Shown here: piece after piece, positions 55,996 to 64,000 of the stretch
How positions within the stretch are numbered: position 1 is the stretch's first letter
How the letters are laid out: every line of letters begins with the position of its first letter
Source of the DNA: Zea mays
Lineage: Eukaryota; Streptophyta; Magnoliopsida; Poales; Poaceae
Direction of reading: 5' to 3'
Length of the DNA stretch: 64,000 nucleotides
Assembly (NCBI RefSeq): GCF_902167145.1
Contig: NC_050100.1
Location: 194,239,439-194,303,438, forward strand
The notes under the pieces: generated by a model
Told to the model about the DNA's origin: nothing
Database searches by the model: none
What the model saw: only the letters and a program-made list of their open reading frames with translations
Translations under genes and position numbers: made by a program

Positions 55996-57239
55996 TGCGC
56001 GGAAAATTATTGCTGCTGCAGCCAGGTTCTGGCTGACCCCACTGGAAGCCGGTGGTGGCCTTGCCCTGATGTCGTCGGCGATGCGGAGCTGGATGCCCTA
56101 GGGTAGATGACGCGTTTCTCCGGCTGGAGCTTGGTCTGCCCATTCCTGCTCGATGTTCCGGCGGAGCGGCTCAAGTGTTCCTGCTCCCTCGTCGAGCCTG
56201 GCCTGCATCTCGCGGATTTGCTCGAGCTGTGCGTCCTGACCCCCCGTAGGGACTGGGACCACAGCTAGCTCCCGAAGGATGTCAACGCGAGGCACAGGTC
56301 TAGGGGGATCACCGTTTTCCGGTATACCAAGATGGTTGCCTTCGTCGGGACCCCCTAGATCGACGTGGAAACATTCACGACTTGGGCCACAGTCTTCGTC
56401 GCCGAAGCTGCGGCTACCGTCGGAACAATTGGAAAGGCAGTAGTTGCATGCGGTCATGAAGTCCCGCATGGCACTGGGGTTACCGAGCCCGGAGAAATCC
56501 TAACCAAAGTCGGGCTCATCATCTTCCTCGGAATCCGAGGGTCCGTAGGTTGAGACGGTCGTCAGCCGGTCCCAGGGTGACCGCATATGATACCCCGGAG
56601 GGTTGGTTCATGCCTCTATGAAGGCTTCCATCAAAGCGGGGTCGCTTGGTGGGTCGAGGCTGAATCCAAAAGGCACGAGATGTGAATCGGTCAGTACCTC
56701 TTGGTCGACAGGCGGTGACGAAGTCATGTCAGGGGCGGACTGCACCGTCGTCTCAAGCACGAGGGCAACACCCAGCAAGTCCTTTGCGAGCATGCTGGCG
56801 TCGTCCACCCGCTTGGAGTTGGCGTGTTGCGGGGAAACGACGCTCGTATTCGTCTCAGACGCGAGGTCGACGCCCGACGTGTCCCTCGTCGGGGCGCCGG
56901 CGCCGTCGTCTCGCTCGACAGCCAACGAGGTACCGCCTCCTGTTTGGCCACGATTGCCCCGCCTCCTCCTCCGTCGGCGGGGGAGGTGACGGGACAAACT
57001 TGGATGTTGTTCTTCCGCCACGTGGGCAAGACGTCATTGATTCTGCCACCGGCGGGCGGGTTGTCGGCTGCCATTGTCGCTGTCGCGCGGCGGAGGAAGG
57101 AGTATCATGTCGTAGCTGCCGTCGAGGGACATGAACTCAAGACTCCCAAAACAGAGCACCGTCCCGGGTTGGAAAGGTTGCTGGAGACTACCCATCTGGA
57201 GCTTGACGGGAAGCTGTTCATCAACACGCAGCAGGCCCC
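55996..57239 (-). pseudogene. Gag leader region of the Huck-like element
   Basis: The same reading frame as gag-protease stays mostly open from about 57021 with stops at TGA 56608, TAG 56500 and TAG 56098. Segments include MAEEQHPSLSRHLPRRRRRR, an acidic stretch, and EQIREMQARLDEGAGTLEPL, a short predicted helix. The natural Gag start is likely the Met at 57021, some 220 bp from the primer site. Low sequence complexity gives no domain match. Confidence 0.7.
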
Positions 57240-57255
57240 TACCTGGCGCGCCAAC
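57240..57255 (-). other. Primer-binding site of the Huck-like element
   Basis: The minus strand reads GTTGGCGCGCCAGGTA right after the 5' LTR. It has the same TGGCGCGCCAGGTA core as the other Tat-lineage element at 2946. Confidence 0.82.
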
Positions 57256-57538
57256 TGTCGGCGTTTCGACCCCGGGGGGTCCCTGGACCGACGAGTAAAT
57301 TGTCGCCGCGTGTCCCAGCCCAGATGGGTCGGCGCAAGACGGAGCATGAAGGGGGAGAAGAGAGGAGGGAGGCAGGCAAAAAGGGGAAACCTGCGGCCTT
57401 CGTGTTGTCCTACGCCCAGGTCAGGTGCGCTTGCAGTAGAGGGTTACAAGCGTCCGTGTGGGGGAGAACGAGGGACTCTACGCGTCGTCCCGTCCTCCCA
57501 CGTGGCCAACCTCCTCGTAAGAGAGCCCTGGTCCTTCC

Positions 57539-57546
57539 TTTTATAG
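57539..57546 (-). promoter_or_regulatory. TATA box of the Huck-like 5' LTR
   Basis: CTATAAAA on the minus strand, about 280 bp before the LTR's inner end. The same motif is kept in the truncated LTR near 48570. Confidence 0.65.
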
Positions 57547-58054
57547 GAGTAAGGAGAGGGCCCAGGTGTACAGTGGGGGGTGTAGCAATGTGCTAACGTG
57601 TCTAGCAGAGAGGAGCTAGCGCCCTAAGTACATGCCGTCGTGGCAGCCAGAGAGGTCTTGACACCCTGTTCATGTGATGTCGTGGCCGTCGAAGGAGCGC
57701 TGGAGCCTTGAGGAAGGACAGCTGTCGGGGCTGTCGAGTCCTTGCTGACGTCTCCTTGCTTCCGTAAGGGGCTGAGAGCCGCCGTCGTCACGGAGCACGC
57801 GGGGCGCCATCATTATTATTTGTTTACCGGGGTGAGCCTGATGGGACACCGGTCTTGTTCCCCGTAGCCTGAGCTAGCTAGGGGTAGGGTAATGATGGCC
57901 CCTCTTGCGACGTGGTCGGTCCGAGCCCTAGGTCGGGCGAGGTGGATGCTCCTCTGAGGTCGAGGTCGAGTCTGTCTTCCAAGGTCGAGGTCGAGTCCGA
58001 GCCCCGGGTCGGGCGAGGCGGAGACTGTCGTCCGAGGCCAAGGCTGAGTCCGAG

Positions 58055-58306
58055 CCCTAGGGTCGGGCGAGGCGGAGTTCGTCGTCTTCCGGGGCCGAGC
58101 CCGAGTCCGAGCCCTAGGGTCGGGCGAGGCGGAGTTCGTCGTCTTCCGGGGCCGAGCCCGAGTCCGAGCCCTAGGGTCGGGCGAGGCGGAGTTCGTCATC
58201 TTCCGGGGCCGAGCCCGAGTCCGAGCCCTGGGGTCGGGCGAGGCAGAGTTCGTCGTCTTCTGGGGCCGAGCCCGAGTCCGAGCCCTGGGGTCGGGCGAGG
58301 TGGAGT
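58055..58306. repeat. 57-bp tandem repeat, four copies (Huck 5' LTR)
   Basis: Same unit as at 49085-49450. Four full copies plus a partial one end at GGAGTTTCCTATGG. Confidence 0.92.
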
Positions 58307-59307
58307 TTCCTATGGCGCCCGAGGCCGGACTTGGCTGCTGTCAGCCTCACTCTGTCGAGTGGCACAGCAGTCGGAGCGACGCAGGCGGTGCTGTCTTCTT
58401 GTCAGGCCGGTCAGTGGAGCGGCGAAGTGACTGCGGTCACTTCGGCTCTGTCGACTGAAGGGCGCGTGTCAGGATAAGGTGTCAGGCCATCCTTGCATTA
58501 AATGCTCCTGCGATACGGTCGGTCGGTGTGGCGATCTGGCCAAGGTTGCTTCTTGGCGAAGACTGGGCCTCGGGCGAGCCGAAGGTGTGTCTGTCGCTTG
58601 AGGGGGTCCTCGGGCGAGACGTGAATCCTCCGGGGTCGGCTGCCCTTGCCCGAGGCTGGGCTCGGGCGAGGCGAGATCGTGTCCCTTGAGTGGATCGAGC
58701 CTTGACTTAATCGCACCCATCAGGCCTTTGCAGCTTTGTGCTGATGGGGGTTACCAGCTGAGATTAGGAGTCTTGGGGGTACCCCTAATTATGGTCCCCG
58801 ACAATCCCAAAAATTCAAATCTTGAAAATTTCTCAAAATCGCTCTAAATTCAAAATGAATTTCAAATTTCGTTTCAAAATGTTTGTTTGCAAGTTGATAT
58901 CAACAAATAAAATATAGTGGTCTATATTATCTCCAAAATCCTCCTCAAAATATCCTCCAAATATTTCTCCAGTGACCACCCTCGAATTCTTTCCAGAAAT
59001 ACTACGCAGATATTTCCCCAGTAACCCCCCTCAATTTCTTTCCAGAAATATTGCCCAGATATTCCACCAATATATCTCCAAGTATTTTCCTCCTGAGAAA
59101 TACCTTCCGAATCATTTTTGAAGTCCCCACAAATATTTTCTTCATAACTTTTCTCATGCTCATACGTATACGTATGCCTCCGATGTCATACGGTGAGCTC
59201 TACAAGCTAATTACACTCATACAAGACAAATCCATGCTAATCTTCCACTAATCCTCTCATCCTCCCACTAATCCTCTCATCCCTCCCCCTAATCCCCCCA
59301 CCATGGC

Positions 59308-59315
59308 TATAAATA
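59308..59315 (+). promoter_or_regulatory. TATA box 1 of the 3.55-kb solo LTR
   Basis: TATAAATA in CATGGCTATAAATAGAGGGG, followed by a CT/AC-rich leader. It gives the LTR orientation as plus. A second TATAAATA lies at 60595-60602. Confidence 0.72.
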
Positions 59316-59409
59316 GAGGGGCAAGGGCCTCCTCTCATCCCACCCCAAGCCATTTCATGGCAACTCTCTCCCCCCCACACACGCCTACTCCACTTCCCAC
59401 ACAAGCACA

Positions 59410-60170
59410 CACTAGCACAAGGATCGTTCGGTCGTTCTTCGATCGTTCGTCCCCCCTGTTCTTAGTTTGTTCGTTCGTTCGTCCGTTCGTCCGATCGTTC
59501 GATTGTTCATCCGTTCGTTCGTCCAAATAATCTTTTCCTGCTGTTATGCTGCCGAAATTCCGATCGTCCATTCGTTCGATCATTCGATCGTTCATCGTTC
59601 GTTCATAGTTCCTATTCATCGTTCATCGTTCATTCATAGTCCCTATTCATCGTTCATCCAGATAATCTTTGTCGTGTCGTTATGCTGCCGAAATTCCGAT
59701 CGTTCGTTCGTCTGATCATTCGATCGTTCGTCCATTCGTTCATAGTCCATATTCATCGTTCATCGTTTGTTCATAGTTCCTATTCACCGTTCATCGTTCG
59801 TTCATAGTCCCTATTCATCGTTCTTCCAGATAATCTTTGTCCTGCCGTTATGCTGCCGAAATTACGATCGTTCGTTCGTCCGATCATTCATTTGTTCGTC
59901 CGTTCGTTCATAGCCCATATTCATCGTTCATCGTTCATTCATCGCCACTATTCATCGTTCATCGTTCGTTCATACGAACTATTCACCATCACTATTCACC
60001 ATTACTTTTCATCGGTACTGTTCATCATCGTTACTATTCACCATCGTTCCTATTCATCGTTACTATTCACCGATACTATTCATTATCGTCGCTATTCATC
60101 ATTATTACTATTCATTGATGATATCTATGGTACCTTTTTCGTCGTTACTATTCATCATTACTATTCATCG
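59410..60170. repeat. TTCG-rich tandem and higher-order repeat
   Basis: Dense GTTCGTTCGTCC and TATTCATCGTTCATCG motifs. The longer unit, marked by AATCTTT then TTATGCTGCCGAAATT, recurs near 59530, 59665 and 59835. The His/Ser/Arg-rich reading frames across it are repeat artefacts. Confidence 0.85.
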
Positions 60171-60594
60171 ATCATCCGATCACACCAAATTTCAACTACT
60201 CATCCATCATGCTGTCTAGTCCACCCAAGACCAGCCAGACACATATTCCAGTCATACGAACTTCGGTGACTGTGATTTTCCGTCCAGTGGGAACTTCCCA
60301 TCTGGTCACCCATCCCAGGTTTCTCCAAGTTGATGAGCACGCTTAACTTTGAGATTCCATCGAACCAGGCTTCCAAACTCAGATTCCAATAATTCTTGTT
60401 TCTAAATTCTTATCAAACTATTCCCTATCCAACCATGTCATCCCTTAAGCATGGTTCATATTCCAGAAAACTCCCAAAATACTCTTATCCCATATTATGC
60501 CTATAACTCTCCTGTTCATACTAAGTCAGACGATTCATTCGTCACTATTCTCACCAACAGTGAACTTCACTGTGCTACACCACATACACCCAGC

Positions 60595-60602
60595 TATAAA
60601 TA
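60595..60602 (+). promoter_or_regulatory. TATA-like box 2 of the 3.55-kb solo LTR
   Basis: TATAAATA in CCAGCTATAAATACACCC, about 1.29 kb downstream of the first, again followed by a CT/AC-rich leader. It may be a second promoter created by duplication, or only chance. Confidence 0.45.
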
Positions 60603-62358
60603 CACCCAGCTACCATCTCCCTCTCCACACACACTCAACACCCTCAGCCAAGGCAAACACCCCACCCACTCAGTTACCTCGCTCCGCCGGCTACACGCAT
60701 AGAGTCGCTTTGCCTCCAGTCCACCCTCCTGGTAAGCACCTCCGCTCCACCACCAGTAGTATCTCAACACCACATGACACAGATTCTACTCAAGACCCTA
60801 CCCATCCATATATCGCTATTGTGACCACTATACTAAATATTTGTTGGTATACTTGCTGGTTTGTATGTTTGCTTATTCATGTTGCATAGTTATCAAAGCG
60901 TTCGTGCCGTCTCGTGGGGGCCAGATCTGCAAGTCTACGCCAGGCGATGGAGCCAGAAGCCAGTTCCGCGAGCTCCCCTTCCCCTTCGTCGGATAAGCAC
61001 GGCAAGCTCACTGGATCCCTTTGATGCATAAATTACCTATGATTTTTCAACCACAACCCTCAGCCTGTTATTTTATGCATGATATGATTTTGAGACAAGT
61101 TATTATGGCCACCCAGTCGCTTGCCGCAATCAATCCTTGATATATTTGTTACAAATGATTTGAGAAAAGGTGTGAGTTTTCAAAAGAAAATGATTTTCAA
61201 AATGTGTATGATGAAGGGTTTTCACCCTTATCACCTTTGAGTAGGGATGATCAGGGACTCCCTGGTTTAGGGGAGGGCCTCAGGTGTTGGCTCAGCTGGT
61301 TTAGGTGTGAGCAGAAGGATTGTCCCCTCACATAAGGACCGGTTTGTCATCCTTCACTACCTGTACTCATAATAAGTACAACCACTCGAGACTGTATGGG
61401 CAGTCACTCAATCTGAACTCGTACGGTCCAAACCCCAGGGTTATGAGGGCTGGTGAGCACCGGGAGGATAAGGAGGGGGAATGTTTTGTCCAGTTTGGAC
61501 ATGGCGGTGGCCTGACTCCTTCCGGTATAACCGTTAAGGTAAGGATGTGTGAGGAAAGAAAAAGATTCGGCATTCGGGTCTCACGACGGTGAGATCGCAG
61601 AAACCGGACTAGTGGGTAAAGTGTACCCCTCTGCGCAGAGTTCAAACCTATTCGAATAGTCTGTGTCCACAGGAATGGACAAGTCTGGTGTGGTATGGCA
61701 ATTAGTGTTTTGTTTTAAAAAAAGGTGCATTTGAGAAAAGTGGTTTTTAAAAAGGTCCGGTGGTTGAGCCGTGAGCTATGGTGGACGGGAAGTCCAGTAG
61801 CTGTTTTTGAAAATGAAAACCAGTGGGAAACTGTTGAGATACCTGGATGGTTTATTTCAGGGGATTTTGTTCTATACTGAAAAACTTCCTGCTCCTTTTG
61901 GAGAGGATGCGCTTTGCAAAATACAAAATGTTTTTCAAAACAACCCTGCATAAAATATTGTTGTTTCTGCAAATATCCTGAGCTCCACATATTCCATGCA
62001 TTATATCTGATTACCCTATTCCGCGGGTGAAGGTGGGCTGCTGAGTCTGTTTGTACTCACCCTTGCTTATTTGTTGTTTTCAGAAAAAGGAGATCGAGTA
62101 AGAGTTACGACTGTTCCCAACCTTGCCTGTGGCTGTTGGACCGCTGATTTGCTTCGCTGCGTATATCGGCTGCTTCAGCCCCACTCTGATGATATGTCCC
62201 GAGTTGTGGACCAACTCTTAAAGTTGTTCGCCACCTTTATAGGTTTGTCTCGTTTAAGCAGATCTGTAATCATCTGATGTATAAATGTGTTTACTAGCCT
62301 CCTGGGACTAGTAATTGTATCACATTTGAGTCCCAGAGGATTGGGACGCTTCATTCAT

Positions 62359-63404
62359 TAACCCTACTCTCATTCCTCATCATCTTGGTGTCCAGGACCC
62401 TTGGTTCTGGAATCTTTTCCAGGCTGATTTCTATAATTCAGTCATCTTGTCCAAGAAACACCCAGTCGTTAGGCACCAGTTTGTTGACTGGGAAGGATGT
62501 GAGAACATGGGAGATGCTGACATGACGTCAGCTCTCTGTAACTTGGAGAGAAAGGGGTTAAAAAATATTATGACAATGGAATACCCCTGGAACGACGAGG
62601 TGGTAGCTCAGTTCTATGCCACCCTCTAGGTCAAGAAAGTAGATGAAGAAGCTGATGGGTATGATTACTCAGTCATGTATTTCTTCATCCAGGGGAACTG
62701 GCACAAAGTCAGTTACCGTCATTTTGCCCATATTTTGGGCTTCTCTGATGTTGATATTTAGGGTTTAGGGTTTAGGGTTTAGGGTTTTAGGGTTTAGGGT
62801 TTAGGGTTTAGGGTTTAGGGTTTAGGGTTTAGGGTTCATGACATTAGGCTGCCCATGCGGGAAGAGACTGAATTTATTCATGTCTCTATGGATCGGGAGT
62901 TCTAGACCACCACAAACATGCATAGGTACTACAAGTACCTTAACTCTTTGTCCAGGATGACCGTTCTCCCGAAGGATGGGAATCAAATGAACGTCCTTGG
63001 GGAGAGTCGGGTCTTTCTTCTCCTCCTTGCTCCCAACAGTCTCGCCCACATCAATGTGTTTGACATGATATGGGAAGAGATCCTTCGTGCTTCCTGGTCT
63101 CCTCTCAAGGGGTGTCTTCATGCACCATTTATCATGAAGATGATCGAAGTGGTCACCCAGACTCACTTCGAAAAACCTATCAAACACTCCCGCTACGTAC
63201 CCTACTGGGTTGATTCCACCAACCCAACTGCTTGTACGAAGCGGGCTCCCTCAGGGTCTAGAGGCCCTGCTTCCTCTGATGAGCCACCTCCTGAGCCTCC
63301 ACATCACCCATCCTCCTCTCGCGCTGCCACTGCCTCACGTCCGATGGACCGCAGCAGGAGAGGAAGTGGTCTGGGCCAGGGACGGGGTAGAGGCCGGGGA
63401 TTTT
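62359..63404 (+). pseudogene. Second ORF of Copia A, 3' piece
   Basis: Continues the second ORF after the solo LTR. Segments: DPWFWNLFQADFYNSVILSK, WEGCENMGDADMTSALCNLE, MEYPWNDEVVAQFYATL (stop at 62627-62629), MYFFIQGNWHKVSYRHFAHI, then the telomeric array, then FLLLLAPNSLAHINVFDMIW and a basic Gly/Arg-rich end. The VAQFYATL and WHKVSYRHFAHILGF blocks resemble the plant 'putative plant transposon protein' family (Transposase_32 type), found in grass retroelement ORFs. No transmembrane or signal segment was seen, so an envelope role is not supported. Several stops and the array make it non-functional. Confidence 0.62.
62757..62834. repeat. Interstitial telomeric repeat (TTTAGGG)11
   Basis: Eleven head-to-tail copies of the Arabidopsis-type plant telomere repeat, one with an extra T. 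They lie inside the second ORF of Copia A, with G-rich units on the plus strand. Retroelement coding sequence flanks both sides. Confidence 0.98.
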
Positions 63405-64000
63405 TGAAAGGGAAATAGGCTCAAACCTTTTCCTAAATGATTTTGGTGGTTGAATTGCACAACACAAATCATTGAACTAACTAGTTTGCTTTAGATTATA
63501 TGTTATACAGGTGGCAAAGGTTCATCTACAACTATTCTAAATTGACTGTCCGGAATACCATAGATTATTCCGGACAGGAGAAGCTTTTGGAAAAACAGAC
63601 TAAGCGCGGACCGTCCGGGCCCTTGCGGCGGATCGTCCGTGACACTAGGATGACCCTCGGACAGAATCACTGCAAAAACTCAACTCTCCACTGCGGACCA
63701 TCCGAAGGAAAAGCAAGCACCATCTAAGACCACGCACGGACCGTCTGGCCTCAGGCGCGGACCGTCCGGTAGGTGAGGAACCGAAAAACCCGAAGGTGAC
63801 GGGTTCGGTAAAATGAATTATAGCATCCTCGTGGACCGTCCGAGGTGCATGACCGGACCGTCCGCGACTACCTTTATCTGACATCTAATGACGCATTTAA
63901 TGCATTATAGCCGTTACTGCTGACCGTTGCGATTTCAGCCGTTGATGTACAGGGGCGGACCATCCAGACCAGGGGCACGGACCGTCCACGGTCGGCAGAA
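63405..64000 (+). mobile_element. Sirevirus LTR, cut by the window edge
   Basis: Starts TGAAAGGGAAATAGGCTC and matches the first 120 bp of the solo LTR at 3286 closely. Beyond that it carries a different palindrome, CGGACCGTCCG and variants, repeated from about 63600 to the end. It interrupts the tail of the second ORF. Whether it is a solo LTR or a full element cannot be seen. ATTTT at 63400-63404 is the expected target duplication. Confidence 0.85.

Larger units (their letters stand above)
48287..58803 (-). mobile_element. Huck-like Ty3/Gypsy retrotransposon (Tat lineage), internally deleted
   Basis: A 10,517-bp minus-strand element with target duplication ATCCC (48282-48286 and 58804-58808). 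LTR sequence on plus begins TGTCGGCGTTTCGACCCCGG and ends GGTCCCCGACA, which I recognise as Huck of maize. On the minus strand: LTR (58803-57256), primer site, gag, protease, RT, RNase H, integrase, then an opposite-strand ORF remnant fused to a truncated LTR (49755-48287). About 190 bp of the LTR, the polypurine tract and the start of the antisense ORF are deleted. Confidence 0.93.
57256..58803 (-). repeat. 5' LTR of the Huck-like element
   Basis: 1,548 bp, complete. A minus-strand TATA box (CTATAAAA) is at 57539-57546. It contains four full 57-bp tandem repeats (58055-58306), against six in the other LTR. Confidence 0.95.
48276..62353 (+). mobile_element. 3.55-kb solo LTR containing a Huck-like element
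   Basis: Starts TGTAGCATCCC (48276-48286), is interrupted by the Huck-like element, resumes at 58804 with the ATCCC duplication, and ends GATTGGGACGCTTCA at 62353. The flanking duplication TTCAT is at 48271-48275 and 62354-62358. About 3,556 bp without the insertion, it has no gag-pol, so it is a solo LTR. The orientation is plus, from its TATA box at 59308. LTR length and termini suggest a chromovirus-type Gypsy; no family was recognised. Confidence 0.85.
58804..62353 (+). repeat. Main body of the 3.55-kb solo LTR
   Basis: AT-rich left part (58809-59290), TATA at 59308, a repeat block of GTTCGTTCGTC-type motifs and a roughly 130-170-bp higher-order unit (59410-60170), a second TATA at 60595, then a non-coding right part. 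No open frame here resembles a protein. A pyrimidine-rich TTGTTGTTTTCAG near 62070-62083 resembles a splice acceptor. Confidence 0.8.
26486..63404 (+). mobile_element. Copia A: Sirevirus-type element with a second ORF, heavily nested
   Basis: A plus-strand Ty1/Copia element. It has a 1,658-bp 5' LTR, an iMet primer site, gag with a zinc knuckle and coiled coil, protease, integrase, RT and RNase H (ending 47106), a promoter-like spacer and a second ORF. The 3' LTR is not in the window. Its own sequence is split by a Tekay-like Gypsy (31223-44347), a solo LTR holding a Huck-like element (48276-62353) and a Sirevirus LTR at 63405. At the first two sites the target duplication is exact and the reading frame continues across. 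The right boundary given is only where the next insertion begins. Confidence 0.88.

Noticed and set aside
59303..60269. Ser/His/Arg-rich frames as repeat proteins
   Set aside because: They translate the TTCG-rich repeats of a solo LTR in several frames.
47883..63404. Envelope-like gene, as in some Sireviruses
   Set aside because: No signal peptide or transmembrane helix could be seen in either piece, and the visible motifs fit the 'putative plant transposon protein' family better.
1..64000. tRNA, rRNA or small RNA genes
   Set aside because: No convincing cloverleaf or conserved RNA sequence was seen by eye; tRNA-like matches are primer-binding sites.

Overview
The window is nested-retrotransposon DNA of a large grass genome, almost certainly Zea (maize or teosinte) or a close Andropogoneae relative. 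The basis is a Huck-like Tat Gypsy element, a Tekay-like chromovirus, Ji/Opie-like Sireviruses with the 17-bp palindrome CACCGGACTGTCCGGTG, grass MITEs, and plant telomere repeat (TTTAGGG). I find no complete host gene. The best trace of one is a promoter/5'UTR-like stretch at the left edge (about 1-300), which would belong to a gene reading left out of the window.

Layout. 1-1720: putative promoter, a (TA)n microsatellite, a 221-bp MITE and an Ac/Ds-like remnant. 1726-24176: a plus-strand Tat-lineage Gypsy with TSD GATAT and about 12.1 kb of its own sequence. It holds a plus-oriented Sirevirus solo LTR (3286-4480, TSD CTTGG), a complete minus-strand Ji/Opie-like Sirevirus (10557-19392, TSD AGCGG), a hAT MITE in its 5' LTR and another MITE in its 3' LTR. 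It also carries an antisense ORF between pol and the 3' LTR. 24182-26485: non-coding DNA with a small Helitron-like element and a second copy of the first MITE family.

26486 to past the right edge: a plus-strand Sirevirus-type Copia element, here called Copia A. Its integrase is split by a minus-strand Tekay-like chromovirus (31223-44347, TSD TCAAG). Downstream of pol it has a second ORF behind a promoter-like region. That ORF is split by a 3.55-kb solo LTR (48276-62353, TSD TTCAT), and a minus-strand Huck-like element (48287-58803, TSD ATCCC) sits inside the solo LTR. The same ORF also contains an interstitial telomeric array (62757-62834) and is cut at 63405 by another Sirevirus LTR that runs off the window.

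The coding content is retroelement Gag, protease, integrase, reverse transcriptase and RNase H. Nearly all of it is broken, mostly by in-frame TAG/TGA stops rather than frameshifts, as expected for decay of heavily methylated DNA. The Tekay-like copy is the best preserved: its 1,533-codon gag-pol has one in-frame TAG. Exact target-site duplications give the order of insertion. Most points of interest are accessory ORFs, internal deletions and repeat behaviour in known families. I found no convincing new defence or metabolic system.
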